From: Blastochloris tepida
GTDB taxonomy: Bacteria; Pseudomonadota; Alphaproteobacteria; Rhizobiales; Xanthobacteraceae
DNA: 64,000 bases
Reading direction: 5' to 3'
Assembly: GCF_003966715.1 (NCBI RefSeq)
Contig: NZ_AP018907.1
Location: 2,902,001-2,966,000, forward strand
A program made the translations under genes and the position numbers. Of this stretch, positions 10,600-22,691 are shown piece by piece (within the stretch, counting starts at the first letter, position 1; each line of letters opens with the position of its first letter). The notes under the pieces were generated by a model that ran no database searches, was not told where the DNA came from, and worked only from the letters and a program-made list of their open reading frames with translations.

Positions 10600-10683
10600 C
10601 TTCGGGACACCGGGAGCACTCCGGCCAGACTCCGTGCCAAACACCAATCCGGCCCTCGCGGGCCGGATTTTTCTTTTCGGCGA
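10600..10683 (+). repeat. 84-bp direct repeat, copy 1 (carries a terminator)
   Basis: Identical to 11070-11153 except for two mismatches by eye. It starts at CCTTCGGGA in a mosaic palindrome and ends in TTTTCGGCGA after the terminator hairpin. The two copies lie 470 bp apart in the same orientation. Same-strand duplication of a terminator module suggests a local duplication or repeat insertion behind rplI. Confidence 0.9.
10646..10676 (+). terminator. Intrinsic terminator of the rpsF-rplI operon
   Basis: Perfect 10-bp stem (AATCCGGCCC / GGGCCGGATT) with a TCGC loop, followed by TTTCTTTT. It lies 66 bp after the rplI stop. An identical hairpin recurs at 11116-11146. Confidence 0.85.
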
Positions 10684-10874
10684 TCGGACCGCGGCTCGAA
10701 GGCCTGATCAGCCGGAAACCGCATGATCCGGTTTCCGGTCGCCCCCTTCGGGAGCTACGGTATTCATGGATTTGATTCTGTGCTGAGCCATCAATGGCTT
10801 AATGGACAGGCTGCGGATGTCTCATCGAGAACGCGGTGGATCGGCAGTCACCGGGGGCCGCAGGATTGAACTCG

Positions 10875-10962
10875 TCATGCCCGCGCTTGTCGCGGGCATC
10901 CACGTCTTGAAAACCTATTTGAAAACAAAGACGTGGATGGCCGGGACAAGCCCGGCCATGAC
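10875..10962. repeat. Long inverted repeat (rhizobial REP-like element)
   Basis: CATGCCCGCGCTTGTCGCGGGCATCCACGTCTT at one end and AAGACGTGGATGGCCGGGACAAGCCCGGCCATG at the other form long arms with nested hairpins around an AT-rich centre (AAAACCTATTTGAAAACA). This is the well-known form of a dispersed element in Bradyrhizobium-related genomes (family knowledge); one copy is seen here. Confidence 0.8.
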
Positions 10963-11069
10963 GACGGCGGGCTTGTGCCAGACGCCGCAGGCGCAAGTCA
11001 CGCCGAAAGAGATCGCGTTTCGGCTCGATCTCTCTCGGCCCAGGCGATTCAGATCCGTGAATCCCGTAG

Positions 11070-11153
11070 CCTTCGGGAGACCGGGAGCACTCCGGCCAGA
11101 CTCCTTGCCAAACACCAATCCGGCCCTCGCGGGCCGGATTTTTCTTTTCGGCG
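11070..11153 (+). repeat. 84-bp direct repeat, copy 2
   Basis: Second copy of 10600-10683 with the same terminator hairpin (11116-11146) and only two differences. No plus-strand gene lies directly upstream of it, so here the terminator has no evident client. Confidence 0.9.
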
Positions 11154-11535
11154 AGACCGTTTCCGGTATGCGAAGAAGATCAACCGGAAACCGTATGACG
11201 CCACCCTGAGCCTGACCCCGCGCGAGTGCGGTTGAACCGGCCGAAGCGCCGGCTCCCGGCACCGTTTCCGCCCGCGCGGCGGGCTCAAGGAAACACCTTT
11301 CCCTGCGCCCGCGGGCACGAACATCCCTGCATTGCGGCCGTGCCGCCGCACGGCGGGTCGTACCGGCCGGCCGCGCCGGCTTGCTGGAACCTTGGCGGAT
11401 CCTTGGCGGATCCCCGCGTCCGCTCTGCGATCGGCGCCGGTCGGACAACAGCGGGCGGCGTAACGAACTTCTTGACAATTTCGGCTATGACTATCCTCCG
11501 GCATCGACTCGACCGCCGCAAATCGAGAGACAGTC

Positions 11536-12330
11536 ATGATTGTGCAATCGAGACCCCGAATGCTGGGGCTCCTGTTCGGGGCGATCGGATTGCTGGTCGC
11601 CGGGGCGCCGACGCCGGCCGCGGCCCAGCCGCCCGCCGGGGCGCGCGCCGACATCGTCGATCCCGCCGCGGTGGCGGCGTTCGAACGCATGAGCAGCTAC
11701 GTCGCCGGCCTGAAGACGTTCGAGATCAAGGCCACCTATTCCTTCGACATCCTCGCGCGGAACCATCAGACGATCACCATCGACGGCGCCGGCCGCTACC
11801 TCGCCAAACGCCCCGACAGGCTGTTCGCCGATGTCGAGAACGATCTGTTCGGCCGCCAATACATCTATGACGGCAAGACGCTCACCGTCGTCTCCAAGGG
11901 CGAAAAGTACTTCGCCCAGGTCGCCGTGCCGGCGACGATCCGCGAGACCCTCGCCGAGGCCGCGGCGAAATTCGCCATCGAGATCCCGATGGCCGATCTG
12001 TTCGATCTCGGCACGCCGCACAGCCCGATCCACCGTCTGCAGAGCGCCTTCTCCGCGGGCCGGTCGGAGGTCGACGGCGTCGAGGCCGACCACTGGGCGT
12101 TCCGCACCGCCGACCGCGACTGGCAGGTCTGGATCCGCACCGGCGACCGGCCCGTGCCGCTCAAATTCACCCTGGTCGACCGCGCCCAGCCGACGCATCC
12201 CCGCTACAGCGTGACGCTGAGCTGGATCGAGCGAGCCGACATTCCGGATTCCGATTTCACCTTCGTCCCGTCCGCCGAGCAGCGGCGGATCGAGATCATG
12301 CGGATCGGCGCGGCCGAGAAGGGCAAATGA
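11536..12330 (+). CDS. DUF2092 family predicted periplasmic protein
   Basis: 264 aa. A signal peptide (MLGLLFGAIGLLVAGAPTPAAAQ) is followed by a domain matching the DUF2092 pattern: AFERMSSYVAGLKTFEIKA, GAGRYLAKRPDRLFADVE, YDGKTLTV, VDGVEADHWAFRTADRDWQVWI and LPLKFTLV-like strands. The fold resembles lipoprotein-carrier/RseB-like beta sheets, but no role is established. ATG at 11536 follows GAGAGACAG. The next gene starts one base after its stop, so the two are an operon and both products are exported. Confidence 0.8.
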   Translation: MIVQSRPRMLGLLFGAIGLLVAGAPTPAAAQPPAGARADIVDPAAVAAFERMSSYVAGLKTFEIKATYSFDILARNHQTITIDGAGRYLAKRPDRLFADVENDLFGRQYIYDGKTLTVVSKGEKYFAQVAVPATIRETLAEAAAKFAIEIPMADLFDLGTPHSPIHRLQSAFSAGRSEVDGVEADHWAFRTADRDWQVWIRTGDRPVPLKFTLVDRAQPTHPRYSVTLSWIERADIPDSDFTFVPSAEQRRIEIMRIGAAEKGK

Positions 12331-12331
12331 G

Positions 12332-13063
12332 ATGACCGCATCGTTGTTCGAGAAGGGGCGCCGGTCACGGCGGCTCGCGCTGCTCGGTGCATCGGCGCTG
12401 GGCCTCGTGCTGGCGTGCGACGTCGCGGCGGCGCGCGGCTTCGGCGGCTTCCACGGCGGCGGCTTCGGCGGTTTCCATGGCGGCGGGTTCGGCGGCTTCC
12501 ACGGCGAGGACTTCGGCGGCTTCCACGGCGCGCCGATGAACATCGCGCCGCACTACAACGCGCCGCGCGTTCCGCCCGATGGCTTCGACCGTCCGCCCCG
12601 GCCGTACGATCCCGGCGGACATGCCGGACCGCCGCCCGGGCCGCGTCCCGGACCTGAACCCGGACCCGGCCCCCGTCCGCCGGGACCGGGCCCCTATCCG
12701 CCCGGCCCCGGACCTCATCCGCCGGGACCCGGCCCTTATCCGCCCGGCCCTGGGCCTCATCCGCCGGGACCCGGCCCTTATCCGCCGGGGCCGCCGCCCC
12801 CGCCCCCGCCGCCCTATCCGGGGCCGGGATTCTGGCCGGCGCCCTATTATCCGGACTACAACCCCGGCGCCTGGGCGGCCGGCGCGGCCGGCCTCGCCGT
12901 GGGCGCGGCGCTGGCGGTCGGCACCATGTCGGCGACGCTGCCCGGCGGCTGCGAAACCGTCGTGGTCGGCGGCACCACCTACGAGCAGTGCGGCAGCACG
13001 TGGTTCCAGCCGCAATATCAGAGCAACCGCACCGTCTATGTGGTGGTGCCGCCGCCGCGCTGA
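12332..13063 (+). CDS. Secreted Gly/His- and Pro-rich repeat protein
   Basis: 243 aa, co-transcribed with the DUF2092 gene. A signal peptide (LALLGASALGLVLACDVAAA) is followed by four GGFHG-type repeats, then a proline tract built from PGPGPYPP / PGPGPHPP repeats. Next comes a small-residue hydrophobic stretch ([19 protein letters not shown]). The C-terminal part has two cysteines (GCETVVVGGTTYEQCGSTWFQP) and ends VYVVVPPPR. The same C-terminal pattern occurs in many small rhizobial exported proteins placed beside DUF2092 genes. Function unknown; surface or periplasmic. Confidence 0.75.
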   Translation: MTASLFEKGRRSRRLALLGASALGLVLACDVAAARGFGGFHGGGFGGFHGGGFGGFHGEDFGGFHGAPMNIAPHYNAPRVPPDGFDRPPRPYDPGGHAGPPPGPRPGPEPGPGPRPPGPGPYPPGPGPHPPGPGPYPPGPGPHPPGPGPYPPGPPPPPPPPYPGPGFWPAPYYPDYNPGAWAAGAAGLAVGAALAVGTMSATLPGGCETVVVGGTTYEQCGSTWFQPQYQSNRTVYVVVPPPR

Positions 13064-13529
13064 GGCGCGCGGCGCCATCCATCGAGCGCCGGCATTGCCG
13101 TAGAGCAAGTCCGGGGAGCGCGCCTCCCCGGACCCGCGTCGGCGCGGCCGATTTGAGGTGCGGCCGGCTCGCCGCCCCTCTCTTCCAGCCGGGCCGATCC
13201 GCCGCGCGCCGCCGCGGACGGCGGCCGCCATCGGGCCTCATCGGCGCCTCTTGGTCATCCGCAGCGGACCTCTCGGGCGACATGTCGCGCCGGAATGCCC
13301 AACAGATGCGATGAAGAGTGCTGGACGTAACTGTAAACCGCCCCACAATTTAAAGGAATCCATCGCCGATTAAGCATTGATGTAGGCTGCACGGATTAGC
13401 GTATTCGCCGCAGGAACGGACACCGCTCTTGCGAATGAGAATACGATGACGCGAGACTTCGAGCGGCCGTCCGATCCCATCGGATCGTCGGACGCGGCAG
13501 CACAGCTTCCGTAACAGGCAGGGCCTTCG
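13064..13529. other. Intergenic region upstream of the GGDEF/EAL gene
   Basis: 466 bp with no supported gene or hairpin terminator. The part from 13330 to 13400 is AT-richer than its surroundings (for example CCACAATTTAAAGGAATCC and GATTAAGCATTGATG) and is the likely place of the promoter of the following gene. Confidence 0.4.
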
Positions 13530-16295
13530 ATGCGCTCGACATGTTCAACGGATGTCAAGGATTGCGGCGATGCCCGCGGTCCGGCGAGCGCTTTGCCGGA
13601 CGATCTCGGGCTGCGGTCGGGCGTCTTCCGCACCCGCCGCTTCGCCTATGCCGGCGCCGCGATCCTGCTGCTGTCGATCATCGCCATCGGGGTTTCCGTC
13701 TGGCGCATGCGTGCCGACGAGCTGAGCAGCCAGATCGACAGCGCCAACAGGCTGGCGATCGTGCTCGGCGGGCACGTCGAGAAGTCGATCCAGGCAGTCG
13801 ACCTGGCCCTGCGCAGCCTGCAGGAGCAGATCGGTCAACAGGGTCTCACCGGCACGCAGGACCTGCGTCAACTGGTCGAAACGCGCTGGTCGCCTCAGGC
13901 CCTGCGCGACTTTCGCGAGCGGCTGCCGCAGGCGACGACGATCTCAATCGCCGATGCCAATGGCAATGTCCTCGGATCGACCGATCCGAGGTCGAAAGGC
14001 ATCAGCATCGCCGACCGGAGCTATTTCCAGGAGATCATGGCGCGCGCCGACGACGCCCTGGTCACGTCGCTGCCGCTTGCCGGCAAGGTGACCGGCGTGC
14101 CGGCGATGGCCTTCGCACGGCGGCTCACGGCGCCGGACGGCGCCTTCCTCGGGATCGTTCTGGCCGCTGTCGAGGTCGACTATTTCCGGAGGGTGTTTTC
14201 GGCTCTCGAGTCGATCGAGGACATTCGCGTCCTGTTCCTCAAACGTGATGGAACGATGCTGCTGCACTATCCGGATCCGATCGACCGGGCCGGCATGAAG
14301 GTTCCCGCAACATCGCCATGGTACGGAATCGTCGAAGCCGGCAGCGGCTCGTTCAGGGCGCAGGGCATCTTCGAGCCCGGCCGGCGCTGGGTCGTGGTGC
14401 ATGTGCTGCGGGACTATCCGTTCGTCCTGAACGTCGCGATCACGGAAGACGTCGCGCTGGCCCGCTGGCATGACAGCGCCGTCATCACCTGCGCCGGCGG
14501 CGGAATTCTTCTGCTCTGCGCGTCGTTCTTCCTGTTCGCATGCCTGATGCAGATCCGCCGCCTCGAACGGTCGGATGCCCGCCTGCGCGAGAACGGCCTG
14601 AAGCTCCAGCAAAGCGCCGCCGAGCTTGCCGTCTCCAATGCGCGCTTCGATGCCGCCCTCGGCAACATCGTGCAAGGGCTGTGCATGATCGGCCAGGACT
14701 ATCGCATCACCGTCGCCAATGACCGGTTCGCCGAACTCTACGGCCTGACGCCGGACGAGGTGACGGCCGGAACGCCGCTGAAGAGGCTCGAGGACGCCTG
14801 CGCGGCGCGCGGCACCCTGGTGAACGCATGGTCGCAGCACCAGCTGCGGCTGACGGCCGCCACCGTCACCGGCGTCCACCAGCTCGAGGACGGGCGGGTG
14901 ATCTCGGTGCGCCTGCAGCCGATGGACGGCGGCGGCTGGATGACGACCCACGAGGACATCACCGCCCGCCACCGCAGCGAGCTGCAGGTGGCGCACATGG
15001 CGCGGCACGATCTGCTCACCGACCTCTGCAACCGCGCGACCTTCGCCGAAAAGATCGAGGAGGCCGGCGCGCGCCTGCGGCGGTGGGGCACGACGTTCGC
15101 CGTGCTGCTGCTCGATCTCGACCATTTCAAGCAGGTCAACGACACGCTCGGCCACCCGGCCGGCGACGCGCTGCTGTGCGAGGTGGCGCGCCGGCTGAAC
15201 GCATGCCTGCGCGAAACCGACGCCCTGGCGCGCCTCGGCGGCGACGAGTTCGCCATCCTGCTGTCGGACACCTCCGACCAGCGCGGCGCGGCCATCGGCT
15301 TCTCCAACCGCATCCTCGAACAGCTCGGCGCGCCCTGCCGGATCGAGGGGCAGGAATTGGTCATCAGCGCCAGCATCGGCATCGCGCTCGCGCCCGAGCA
15401 CGGCCTCGATCCGAACGAGCTGATCAAGAATGCCGACCTCGCGCTCGATCGCGCCAAGGCGGACGGCCGCAACGGCTTCGCGATCTTCGATGCCGGCATG
15501 CTGGTTCAGGCCACCGCCCGCCAGCAGATCGACGCCGAGCTGCGCCGGGCCATCGCCGAGGACGAGCTCGTCCTCTATTTCCAGCCGCAGATCGCGGCGC
15601 AGACCCGGCGGATGTCCGGGGCCGAGGCGCTGCTGCGCTGGCACCACCCCGGGCGCGGCATCATTCCCCCGAGCGAATTCATCCCGATCGCCGAAGAGAC
15701 CGGGCTGATCATCCCGATCGGCGAGCGGGTGCTGCGCTGTGCCTGCGCGGCGGCGACCGGATGGCCGGCGGACACCAAGGTGGCGGTGAACCTGTCGCCG
15801 GTCCAGTTCCGCTCCGGCGCGCTGTTCGACACGATCGTGCGGGCGTTGTCCGAATCCGGCCTGCCGCCGCACCGGCTGGAAGTCGAGATCACCGAGAGCG
15901 TGCTGCTCGAAAGCGCGGCGAGCAATCTCGATCTGATCAAGCGGCTGCGCGAGCTCGGCATCTCGGTGGCGCTCGACGACTTCGGCACCGGCTACGCGTC
16001 GCTGAGCTACCTGATGAAGTTCCCGTTCGACACCCTCAAGATCGACAAGTACTTCACGATGAACCTGATGAAGCGCAAGGACTGCGAGGCCATCGTCGCA
16101 TCGGTGATCGCGCTGGCCGGCGGCATCGGCATCACCACCGTCGCCGAAGGGGTCGAGACCGAGGAGCATTTCGCGTTCCTCAAGTCCGCCGGCATCGACT
16201 ACTGCCAGGGCTATCTGTTCGGGCGGCCGATGCCGCCCTCCGAGCTCCGGTTCGATCCGGCAGCCCGCGCGAGCGCCAAGCGCGCGGCGGCGTGA
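13530..16295 (+). CDS. Membrane-bound GGDEF/EAL protein with periplasmic sensor and PAS domain
   Basis: 921 aa. Order: TM1 (AAILLLSIIAIGVSVW, near residue 45); a periplasmic dCache-like sensor with the PDC-type STDPRSKGISIADRSYF motif; TM2 (GGGILLLCASFFLFACLM, near 330); a PAS domain (370-480, NIVQGLCMIGQDYRI); GGDEF (signature RLGGDEFAILL near 570); and EAL (GAEALLRW near 699; later DDFGTGYASLSYL). Both catalytic signatures are intact, so it could make or degrade cyclic di-GMP. The ligand is unknown. It stands alone, with no partner gene nearby. Confidence 0.93.
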   Translation: MRSTCSTDVKDCGDARGPASALPDDLGLRSGVFRTRRFAYAGAAILLLSIIAIGVSVWRMRADELSSQIDSANRLAIVLGGHVEKSIQAVDLALRSLQEQIGQQGLTGTQDLRQLVETRWSPQALRDFRERLPQATTISIADANGNVLGSTDPRSKGISIADRSYFQEIMARADDALVTSLPLAGKVTGVPAMAFARRLTAPDGAFLGIVLAAVEVDYFRRVFSALESIEDIRVLFLKRDGTMLLHYPDPIDRAGMKVPATSPWYGIVEAGSGSFRAQGIFEPGRRWVVVHVLRDYPFVLNVAITEDVALARWHDSAVITCAGGGILLLCASFFLFACLMQIRRLERSDARLRENGLKLQQSAAELAVSNARFDAALGNIVQGLCMIGQDYRITVANDRFAELYGLTPDEVTAGTPLKRLEDACAARGTLVNAWSQHQLRLTAATVTGVHQLEDGRVISVRLQPMDGGGWMTTHEDITARHRSELQVAHMARHDLLTDLCNRATFAEKIEEAGARLRRWGTTFAVLLLDLDHFKQVNDTLGHPAGDALLCEVARRLNACLRETDALARLGGDEFAILLSDTSDQRGAAIGFSNRILEQLGAPCRIEGQELVISASIGIALAPEHGLDPNELIKNADLALDRAKADGRNGFAIFDAGMLVQATARQQIDAELRRAIAEDELVLYFQPQIAAQTRRMSGAEALLRWHHPGRGIIPPSEFIPIAEETGLIIPIGERVLRCACAAATGWPADTKVAVNLSPVQFRSGALFDTIVRALSESGLPPHRLEVEITESVLLESAASNLDLIKRLRELGISVALDDFGTGYASLSYLMKFPFDTLKIDKYFTMNLMKRKDCEAIVASVIALAGGIGITTVAEGVETEEHFAFLKSAGIDYCQGYLFGRPMPPSELRFDPAARASAKRAAA

Positions 16296-16398
16296 GGCGG
16301 GCTGGGGCCGCTCCCTTTGCGATAACGTAACCGGCCTCGCCGAAAACCCCAGGTCTGCAAGAGACCGTCGAGAACGGGATTTTCGGCGGCGGACGATG

Positions 16399-16425
16399 GA
16401 ACTCCGGCCTGACCGGCCGGAGTTC
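16399..16425 (-). terminator. Probable terminator hairpin after guaB
   Basis: Perfect 11-bp stem GAACTCCGGCC / GGCCGGAGTTC with a 5-nt loop, 4 bp past the guaB stop on the minus strand. No T-run follows on either side, so termination is inferred from position and stability only. A second inverted repeat (CGCCGAAAA..CCC / GGG.TTTTCGGCG) lies at about 16337-16387. Confidence 0.5.
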
Positions 16426-16428
16426 GGA

Positions 16429-18078
<1,650 letters not shown>

Positions 18079-18159
18079 TCAAAGACGCGAAGCCCGGAGA
18101 GCGACGCGAAGCCCGGTCTGAAGACGCGAAGCCCGGCGAACCCGGTCTGCGGGCGCCCC

Positions 18160-18408
18160 CTATCGCCGCCAGTCCGGCGGCGGGCCGTGGCGTTCGATGG
18201 CGTCGACCAGCTCGCGGTGGCGGCGGTCCTCGCGCGTCATGTAGATCGACACGGCGGCGTGGATGGAGGGCACCAGCCACAGGCCGGGAAACAGCAGGCC
18301 GAGTACGCCGCACACCACCAGCAGCACCACATTGCCGAGCGCGGCGAAGGGCTGGCCGTTGAACAGCAGACCGAGCGGCGGCAGCAGGATGGCGAGAACA
18401 TAGATCAT
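18160..18408 (-). CDS. YqaE/Pmp3 family small membrane protein
   Basis: 82 aa with two transmembrane helices (IYVLAILLPPLGLLF and VVLLVVCGVLGLLFPGLWLVPSIHA) and a charged C-terminal tail (YMTREDRRHRELVDAIE). The pattern PPLG..F....W....V.....F.PG..HA is that of the UPF0057/Pmp3 family, which in yeast and plants affects membrane potential under salt stress. The bacterial role is not established. The start at 18408 has GAGGGGACGACC directly upstream. The C-terminal tail is longer than in the shortest family members (about 52 aa). Confidence 0.85.
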   Translation of the reverse strand: MIYVLAILLPPLGLLFNGQPFAALGNVVLLVVCGVLGLLFPGLWLVPSIHAAVSIYMTREDRRHRELVDAIERHGPPPDWRR

Positions 18409-18758
18409 GGTCGTCCCCTCCACGGGACGGCTGATGCGGTTTCCAGCCTGCAGGCCGGATTTCCACATTGCGGCCGCTGAAACTCCCTGCTTCGGACACG
18501 GAGTTCCGGCGAAGTCGGCACAGCCTGTCCGGCAGGGTCCGTCCCCGCCGGGCAACAGGTGCCGACGAACAGATGGGAAGTTGGCCGCCCCCGGTCAATC
18601 GCCCTGAAGCAATCGCCCCGGTGAAACGCCCCGGCGCCCCGCCGGCTGCGACCGTGAGTCGTCCACAGGACAGTCACGCCGCGGGCTGGAGGTATCCGCT
18701 TCGAGGCGTTAACGTTTCGGCAGTGATTTGCCGAGCGTGGGGAATGTCCGGGGGCATT
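18409..18758. other. Divergent intergenic region
   Basis: 350 bp between the Pmp3-like gene and the Pro/Ala-rich protein gene, which are divergently transcribed, so promoters of both must lie here. A short palindrome GCCTGCAGGC sits at about 18448. GGCGTTAACGTTTCGG near 18707 is the only AT-richer block next to the right-hand gene. No gene is supported. Confidence 0.4.
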
Positions 18759-19895
18759 ATGATCGGGTCGTCGAACCGAGGCTTCGAAAGAATGCCCGAG
18801 CCGCCTGTGGCCGGCTCCGGGCCGAAGACGGAAGAGGACACGCCCCTCAAGCGCTCCTTCGGCCGTCGCCCCGCGCGCGGCAAGGCCACCTTCCTGGCCT
18901 CGCCGTCGTCGATCCGCCAACCGGTCGGAGGCGTGTTCGAGGATATGGTGGCTCCGGTGCACGAGCCGACGATCTCACCGCTCAAGGCTGCGCTGATCGT
19001 GGTCACCGCCTGCTGGGTGGGCGGCCTCGCCGGCTATCTCGGCTGGCGGCTGTCGCAGATGGAGCAGACGGCGCACCCGCCGCAGAGCCCGGCGGCAATC
19101 GTCCCGGCGAGCGCTCCGGCTGCGCGCCAGCCGGCGCCCCAGCTCGCGCCTGCCTCCCAGCCTGCCCCGGTCGCGCCGCCGCCCGCCGAGGCGACAGCGC
19201 CCGCCGCGCCCGTGCCGGCTACGCCAGCACCGGTTGTGGGCGCCCCGGTTTTGGAAGCCCCGGCGGCGAAGGTCCCCGCGCCGGCCCCCGCGGCCGAAGA
19301 ACCGGCCGCGAGCCAGCCGGCGGCACCTGAGGTTGTTGAGCCCAAGGTTTCCGAGCCTGAAGCCGTCGCGCCGGCGGCTGCGGCGCCCACGGTCGTCGAG
19401 CCCAAGCTCGTCGAGCCTGCCGCCACCGAGCCAACTGCCACCGAGCCGACGGCATCCGAGCCGCAGGCTGCCGAGCCGACCGTGATCGTGCCGCAGGCTG
19501 CGGTGCCTCAGGCTGCCGAGCCCAAGGCTGATATCGAGCCCAAGGCCAGCGTTGAACCGAGGGCCGCGGAACCGCAGGCCGCCGAGCCTCAGGCGGTCAC
19601 TCCCGTGACGGCCAAGCCTGTGACGGCCGAACCGCAGGCCGCCGAGCCCGCCGCCGCTCAGCCGCCGCAGGCGCCGGCCGCAGGCCAAAGCCCCGCGCTG
19701 ATCCCGGTGATGCCGGCGCCGCCGCCCGGCGCGCCGACGCTGGAGCAGGCCCAGCCGGCCCCGGCGAAGGTGCGCCGCCGCCCGGCACAGCGGCGGACCG
19801 CGCCGCCGCCGGCCCAGGCCGAGCCCGCCACCCCGCAGGCGCCGCAGGGCCTGCTGCCCGGCGTCCGGCCCAAGACCGAGACCTTCTGGCGCTGA
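18759..19895 (+). CDS. Membrane-anchored Pro/Ala/Glu-rich protein
   Basis: About 378 aa. I do not recognise a family. The N-terminal cytoplasmic part of about 75 residues contains PLKRSFGRRPARGKATFLASPSS. One transmembrane helix (LKAALIVVTACWVGGLAGYLGW) is followed by more than 250 residues of low-complexity Pro/Ala/Glu sequence with many [13 protein letters not shown] repeats. It ends in a basic tail (VRRRPAQRRT). The plan recalls TonB-like or cell-wall-spanning linkers. The start is uncertain: ATG 18759 has GGGGG four bases upstream; ATG 18744 is in frame but has its G-run immediately adjacent. Composition is skewed by the repeats, not clearly foreign. Confidence 0.65.
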   Translation: MIGSSNRGFERMPEPPVAGSGPKTEEDTPLKRSFGRRPARGKATFLASPSSIRQPVGGVFEDMVAPVHEPTISPLKAALIVVTACWVGGLAGYLGWRLSQMEQTAHPPQSPAAIVPASAPAARQPAPQLAPASQPAPVAPPPAEATAPAAPVPATPAPVVGAPVLEAPAAKVPAPAPAAEEPAASQPAAPEVVEPKVSEPEAVAPAAAAPTVVEPKLVEPAATEPTATEPTASEPQAAEPTVIVPQAAVPQAAEPKADIEPKASVEPRAAEPQAAEPQAVTPVTAKPVTAEPQAAEPAAAQPPQAPAAGQSPALIPVMPAPPPGAPTLEQAQPAPAKVRRRPAQRRTAPPPAQAEPATPQAPQGLLPGVRPKTETFWR

Positions 19896-19964
19896 AACGG
19901 TTTTTCTGGCGCTGAGACGTGTCTCCGGCCTGATCAGCCGGAAACGATCTCGCCGGGAACCGCG

Positions 19965-21587
<1,623 letters not shown>

Positions 21588-21814
21588 GAACCTTCGGGGC
21601 TTCTTCGATGCCGGGCAAGAACTTCGGCAGGCACCGCCGGCGTATCGGCGGGCGCGAAGGTCCTTTCGCGGACGGGAAGGGGCGCGGCGTCACTGGCGCC
21701 GCGCGTGGATGGTGGCGCCGGCTTAAGCCATGCCGGGCGCCAGCGAAAGGGGCAGGGCGCAAGCCGGGTGGGACGTCCTTCACGCGGGCCGTCTTGTTCC
21801 CTATTCTTGATGGC

Positions 21815-22039
21815 ATGACCAAGCTGCTCGAACAGGCCGTCGAGATCGCCCGCACGCTGCCACCTGACGTGCAGGATGAGATTGCGCGGCTGATGATGTC
21901 CCTTGCGCAATCGGCGGAGCCGGAAGAGATCGACCCCGAGCACCTGCCGGATGTGCTGAAGAGCCTTGCTCAAGCCAAGCGGCGTGAGTTTGCGACCGAT
22001 GAAGAGGTTGAGGCCGCGTTCCGCGCTTTTGAGGAATGA
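21815..22039 (+). CDS. Antitoxin of a ParE/RelE-type toxin-antitoxin pair
   Basis: 74 aa, acidic and largely helical (LPPDVQDEIARLMMSLAQ; DEEVEAAFRAFEE at the C-terminus). This is the form of small antitoxins whose C-terminal helix wraps the toxin. The stop overlaps the start of the ParE-like gene (ATGA), so the two are translationally coupled. ATG at 21815 is the first Met that fits; the ribosome binding site is weak. No DNA-binding fold is obvious by eye. Confidence 0.75.
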   Translation: MTKLLEQAVEIARTLPPDVQDEIARLMMSLAQSAEPEEIDPEHLPDVLKSLAQAKRREFATDEEVEAAFRAFEE

Positions 22040-22329
22040 AACTTCGCTACACCCCTGAGGCTGTTGCGGACCTTGTCCGCATCGCCGCTGATATTCGCAT
22101 CCACAATCCCGCCGCAGCATTGCGAGTACGGGCTGCTATCCTTGACAGCATTCAGAATCTGATAGTGTTCCCTTGCGCCGGGCGGCGCCAGGATGCCGAA
22201 GGCGTGCGAAAACTCGTTACCCGGAAATACTTTTACCTCGTCTATTACACGGTCGATGACGCAGCCGAAGAAACCATCATCCTCAACATCAAGCACCCCG
22301 CGCAGCGGCGGAAGCATCAGGACGCGTGA
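22036..22329 (+). CDS. parE: RelE/ParE superfamily toxin
   Basis: 97 aa. Family features: N-terminal LRYTPEAVADLVRIAADIRIHNPAAALRV, central FPCAGRRQDAEGVRKLVTRKYFYLVYYTVDD, and C-terminal TIILNIKHPAQRRK. ParE proteins poison DNA gyrase, while RelE proteins cut ribosome-bound mRNA; the target cannot be told from sequence here. Length and motifs are complete, so it is probably functional. The cognate antitoxin is immediately upstream with a 4-nt overlap. Confidence 0.85.
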   Translation: MKLRYTPEAVADLVRIAADIRIHNPAAALRVRAAILDSIQNLIVFPCAGRRQDAEGVRKLVTRKYFYLVYYTVDDAAEETIILNIKHPAQRRKHQDA

Positions 22330-22393
22330 TGCAATGCGCGACCATGATCTGCAGAAGGTCTTCCCGCGCCGCCTGCGTCCAGGAAACCGGCAA
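22289..22393 (-). pseudogene. Truncated parE remnant downstream of parD
   Basis: On the minus strand, 7 nt after the parD stop, a TTG codon opens a 34-codon frame reading PVSWTQAAREDLLQI followed by CITRPDASAAARGA. This is the typical ParE start (xWTxxAxxDLxxI....RPxAA). It then stops at 22289-22291, inside the 3' end of the convergent intact parE. A normal ParE has 90-100 residues, so about two thirds are missing. It reads as a toxin destroyed by deletion or by arrival of the neighbouring module. Confidence 0.6.
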
Positions 22394-22400
22394 GGAAACG

Positions 22401-22691
22401 TCAGGCGACATCGGGAGCGGTTTTCCGCGCCGCCTCGAGACGCGCCCGGGCTTCGCGGCGCAGCTCGGTCATGTCGACGGGGCCAGCATCGCCGCTGGCG
22501 AGACCATCGTCCCACAGCTTGCGCAGGCGGTTGATGTCGTCCTGGCGCAGTTGCCGCTTGGCCTGCCAGTCGCGGATCGCCTCCCGGACCACCTCGCTGG
22601 TGGTGGCATACTCGCCGCCATCGACCGCGGCGCGGATGGCCGACACCTGTTCGCCGGTGAGCGCGACGCTGATCTTCTCGATATTCGCCAT
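22401..22691 (-). CDS. parD: ParD-like antitoxin (solitary)
   Basis: 96 aa. The N-terminal ribbon-helix-helix [38 protein letters not shown] is diagnostic of ParD; the C-terminal part ([18 protein letters not shown]) would bind ParE. Normally parE follows with a short overlap; here only a 34-codon remnant remains. It may still autoregulate, or cross-protect against the neighbouring ParE-type toxin. That cross-talk is conjecture. Confidence 0.88.
   Translation of the reverse strand: MANIEKISVALTGEQVSAIRAAVDGGEYATTSEVVREAIRDWQAKRQLRQDDINRLRKLWDDGLASGDAGPVDMTELRREARARLEAARKTAPDVA

Larger units (their letters stand above)
10684..11535. other. Repeat-filled intergenic region between rplI and the DUF2092 gene
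   Basis: No gene is supported. Contents in order: a mosaic palindrome fragment (10715-10760), a long inverted repeat (10875-10962), the second 84-bp copy with terminator (11070-11153), and a mosaic element GTTTCCGGTAT...ACCGGAAACCGTATGAC (11158-11199). Then follows about 330 bp of GC-rich sequence with GGCGGATC twice near 11396-11412. The last stretch should contain the promoter of the 11536 gene; TTGACA at 11473-11478 is a possible -35, but no convincing -10 was placed. Confidence 0.6.
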
